Source of the DNA: Bacteroidaceae bacterium
Lineage (GTDB): Bacteria; Bacteroidota; Bacteroidia; Bacteroidales; Bacteroidaceae
Assembly (NCBI GenBank): GCA_017618515.1
Contig: JAFZUB010000129.1
Location: 1 to 8,431, forward strand
Length of the DNA: 8,431 nucleotides
Direction of reading: 5' to 3'
Positions 7,371 through 8,431 of the stretch are shown here, in pieces. The position numbers and the translations under genes are program-made. The notes under the pieces were generated by a model. It was not told where the DNA came from and did no database searches. It saw only the letters and a list, made by a program, of their open reading frames with translations. Within the stretch, counting starts at the first letter, position 1. Each line of letters opens with the position of its first letter.

Positions 7371-7400
7371 GGAGTCCGTATTTGCGGGCTCCTTTTTTTT
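7371..7400 (+). terminator. Intrinsic terminator of the ribosomal operon
   Basis: An eight-pair stem is formed by GGAGTCCG (7371-7378) and CGGGCTCC (7385-7392), with one G-U pair, around a six-base loop TATTTG. It is followed directly by eight T residues (7393-7400). A-7370 could extend the stem by pairing with the first T. It sits 29 bases after the rplQ stop, so it should end the long ribosomal transcript. The reverse orientation lacks a T-run, so it works for plus-strand transcription only. Confidence 0.9.
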
Positions 7401-7428
7401 GCTGTTTGCTGAAGAATGCGTATTTTTG
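7398..7428 (+). promoter_or_regulatory. Bacteroidales-type promoter of the PI-PLC-like gene
   Basis: A -7 element TATTTTTG (7421-7428) matches the Bacteroides consensus TAnnTTTG exactly. A -33 element TTTG (7398-7401) lies 19 bases upstream, close to the usual spacing of about 20 bases. The TTTG uses the last three bases of the terminator T-run. Transcription would begin around 7433-7437, giving a leader of about 25-30 bases before the ATG at 7462. No typical E. coli -35/-10 pair fits better. This is prediction from sequence only. Confidence 0.7.
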
Positions 7429-7450
7429 CATCCTAGAGTCAAAATTAATC

Positions 7451-7471
7451 CTCAATTCTCAATGTTCAATC
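7451..7471. repeat. Three imperfect tandem heptamers across the start codon
   Basis: Three adjacent seven-base units, ctcaatt, ctcaatg and ttcaatc, share the core TCAAT. The ATG start of the downstream gene lies at the boundary of the second and third units. The array is short and could be chance. Similar TCAATTC-type short repeats in A/T-rich intergenic DNA would be worth a genome search. Confidence 0.4.
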
Positions 7472-8431
7472 TTACTAGAACCCTCCTTACCCTGGCAGCC
7501 ATCCTGCTGTGCGCCCTGCAGACCCGTGCCGACGACTACAGCGCATGGATGAGCCGAGTGGACGACAAAGCCTACGTCAGCCAGATCTCCATACCCGGAG
7601 CCCACGATGCCGGCACCGGCCACGGCACCTCCACCGACGCCTTCGCACGCACCCAGGACCTCACCATCACCGAGATGTGGAACAAAGGCATACGAGCCTT
7701 CGACCTCCGCCCCGCCGTTGACGGCGACGTGCTGCGCATCTACCACGGCGTAGCCACCACCAACCTCACCCTCAACGACGCCCTCACCACCCTCTGCAAC
7801 CTCCTCGACAGCCACCCCACAGAGATGGCCGTCGTCCTTATACGCCATGAGACCGAGGCCGACGACGCCAACACCAACTGGAAGAGCATGATGACCTCAC
7901 TCCTCTCCACCGCCCCCGTCTCCAAGCACACCGTGGCCTTCAAGCCATTGCTCACCATGAGCCAGGCCCGCGGCAAGATGCTCGTCTTGAGCCGCGACTC
8001 CTACCGCTCCCTGCCCATCGGCGGATATATCTACAATTGGAACTCCAACCCCAACTTCGCCGACCAGCAGAACGGGCAGATCAAGGGCAGCTCCTCCACC
8101 GCCCCCTGCTATATCCAGGACTACTACGACTGCTCGGCGTCCGGAGCCTCAGCCACCAAGTCCACTGCCGTGCAGACACTCCTCGAGTTCTCCTGCGCCC
8201 AGAACACCGACCCCTCCATCTGGGTCATCAACCACACCTCCGGCTACTCCAAGACACTCTTCAGCATACCCACCCGCGACGGCTACCGCGATAATGCCGC
8301 CACCCAGAACAGCCTCGTCCTCAACTATCTCTCCTCCAATAGCGGAGCCACGGGCATCATCCTCATGGACTGTGCCGGCGCCGACCGTTCGGGCGACTAC
8401 AACACCCGGGGCGAGTCGCTGGCGGCAGCCA
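7462..8431 (+). CDS. Secreted PI-PLC X-domain protein (phosphatidylinositol phospholipase C-like), 3' end cut off
   Basis: Likely exported phosphodiesterase of the bacterial phosphatidylinositol-specific phospholipase C group, which cleaves phosphatidylinositol or GPI-type anchors without calcium. The first 323 residues are visible; the frame stays open to the window's edge. A Sec signal peptide covers about 1-23 (basic start, Leu/Ala-rich core, predicted cut after Thr-Arg-Ala). Cys17 is preceded by Leu, so a lipoprotein signal is unlikely. The X-domain motifs follow in order: ISIPGAHDAGTG with His48 and Asp49, GIRAFDLRP with Arg83, and IYHGV with His95, at spacings close to the catalytic residues of the Bacillus cereus enzyme. 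VVLIRHE follows at 124-130. Codons strongly favour C in the third position. It has its own promoter. The substrate is unproven. Confidence 0.88.
   Translation, partial: MFNLTRTLLTLAAILLCALQTRADDYSAWMSRVDDKAYVSQISIPGAHDAGTGHGTSTDAFARTQDLTITEMWNKGIRAFDLRPAVDGDVLRIYHGVATTNLTLNDALTTLCNLLDSHPTEMAVVLIRHETEADDANTNWKSMMTSLLSTAPVSKHTVAFKPLLTMSQARGKMLVLSRDSYRSLPIGGYIYNWNSNPNFADQQNGQIKGSSSTAPCYIQDYYDCSASGASATKSTAVQTLLEFSCAQNTDPSIWVINHTSGYSKTLFSIPTRDGYRDNAATQNSLVLNYLSSNSGATGIILMDCAGADRSGDYNTRGESLAAA

Noticed and set aside
7504..7515. Cys17 of the PI-PLC-like protein as a lipoprotein cysteine.
   Set aside because: The residue before Cys is Leu, which does not fit a lipobox; a signal peptidase I site at Thr-Arg-Ala fits better.
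7459..7848. A 129-codon minus-strand frame opposite the PI-PLC-like gene.
   Set aside because: The protein is a low-complexity Gly/Val/Glu sequence, expected when C-ending codons are read in reverse; the plus-strand frame has a signal peptide and catalytic motifs.

Overview
The window is a long plus-strand run of ribosomal-protein and housekeeping genes, followed by one unrelated secreted enzyme. It looks like a Bacteroidota chromosome, most likely order Bacteroidales (Prevotella, Bacteroides or Muribaculaceae type). Four things point there: secY is followed directly by map, infA and rpmJ, with no adk between; start codons have A/T-rich upstream sequence and no Shine-Dalgarno motif; the promoter after the operon has a TAnnTTTG -7 element; and the protein sequences are of Bacteroidales type. 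Genus cannot be decided from this stretch.

Layout. Positions 2-3167 hold the end of the spc operon: rplF (3' part only), rplR, rpsE, rpmD, rplO and secY. Positions 3169-4336 hold map, infA and rpmJ. Positions 4362-7342 hold the alpha operon: rpsM, rpsK, rpsD, rpoA and rplQ. All genes are on the same strand with gaps of 1 to 40 bases. No internal terminator or convincing internal promoter was seen, so spc and alpha genes probably share one transcript. A strong intrinsic terminator at 7371-7400 ends it. Right after it, a Bacteroidales-type promoter drives a separate gene from 7462 that runs off the end of the window. That gene encodes an exported PI-PLC X-domain protein (phosphatidylinositol phospholipase C-like).

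How the genes work together. L6, L18, L30, L15, L36 and L17 build the large ribosomal subunit; S5, S13, S11 and S4 build the small one. IF1 acts in initiation, SecY forms the membrane channel for exported proteins, Map removes the initiator methionine, and RpoA is the RNA polymerase alpha subunit. The PI-PLC-like protein is unrelated to this machinery and probably acts outside the cytoplasm.

Most of the window is ordinary conserved sequence, and I found no convincing undescribed multi-gene system. The points most worth a second look are the secreted PI-PLC-like protein, the tight overlap of terminator and promoter, the long Ala/Pro/Glu tail on L17, and a Lys at a key SecY loop position.
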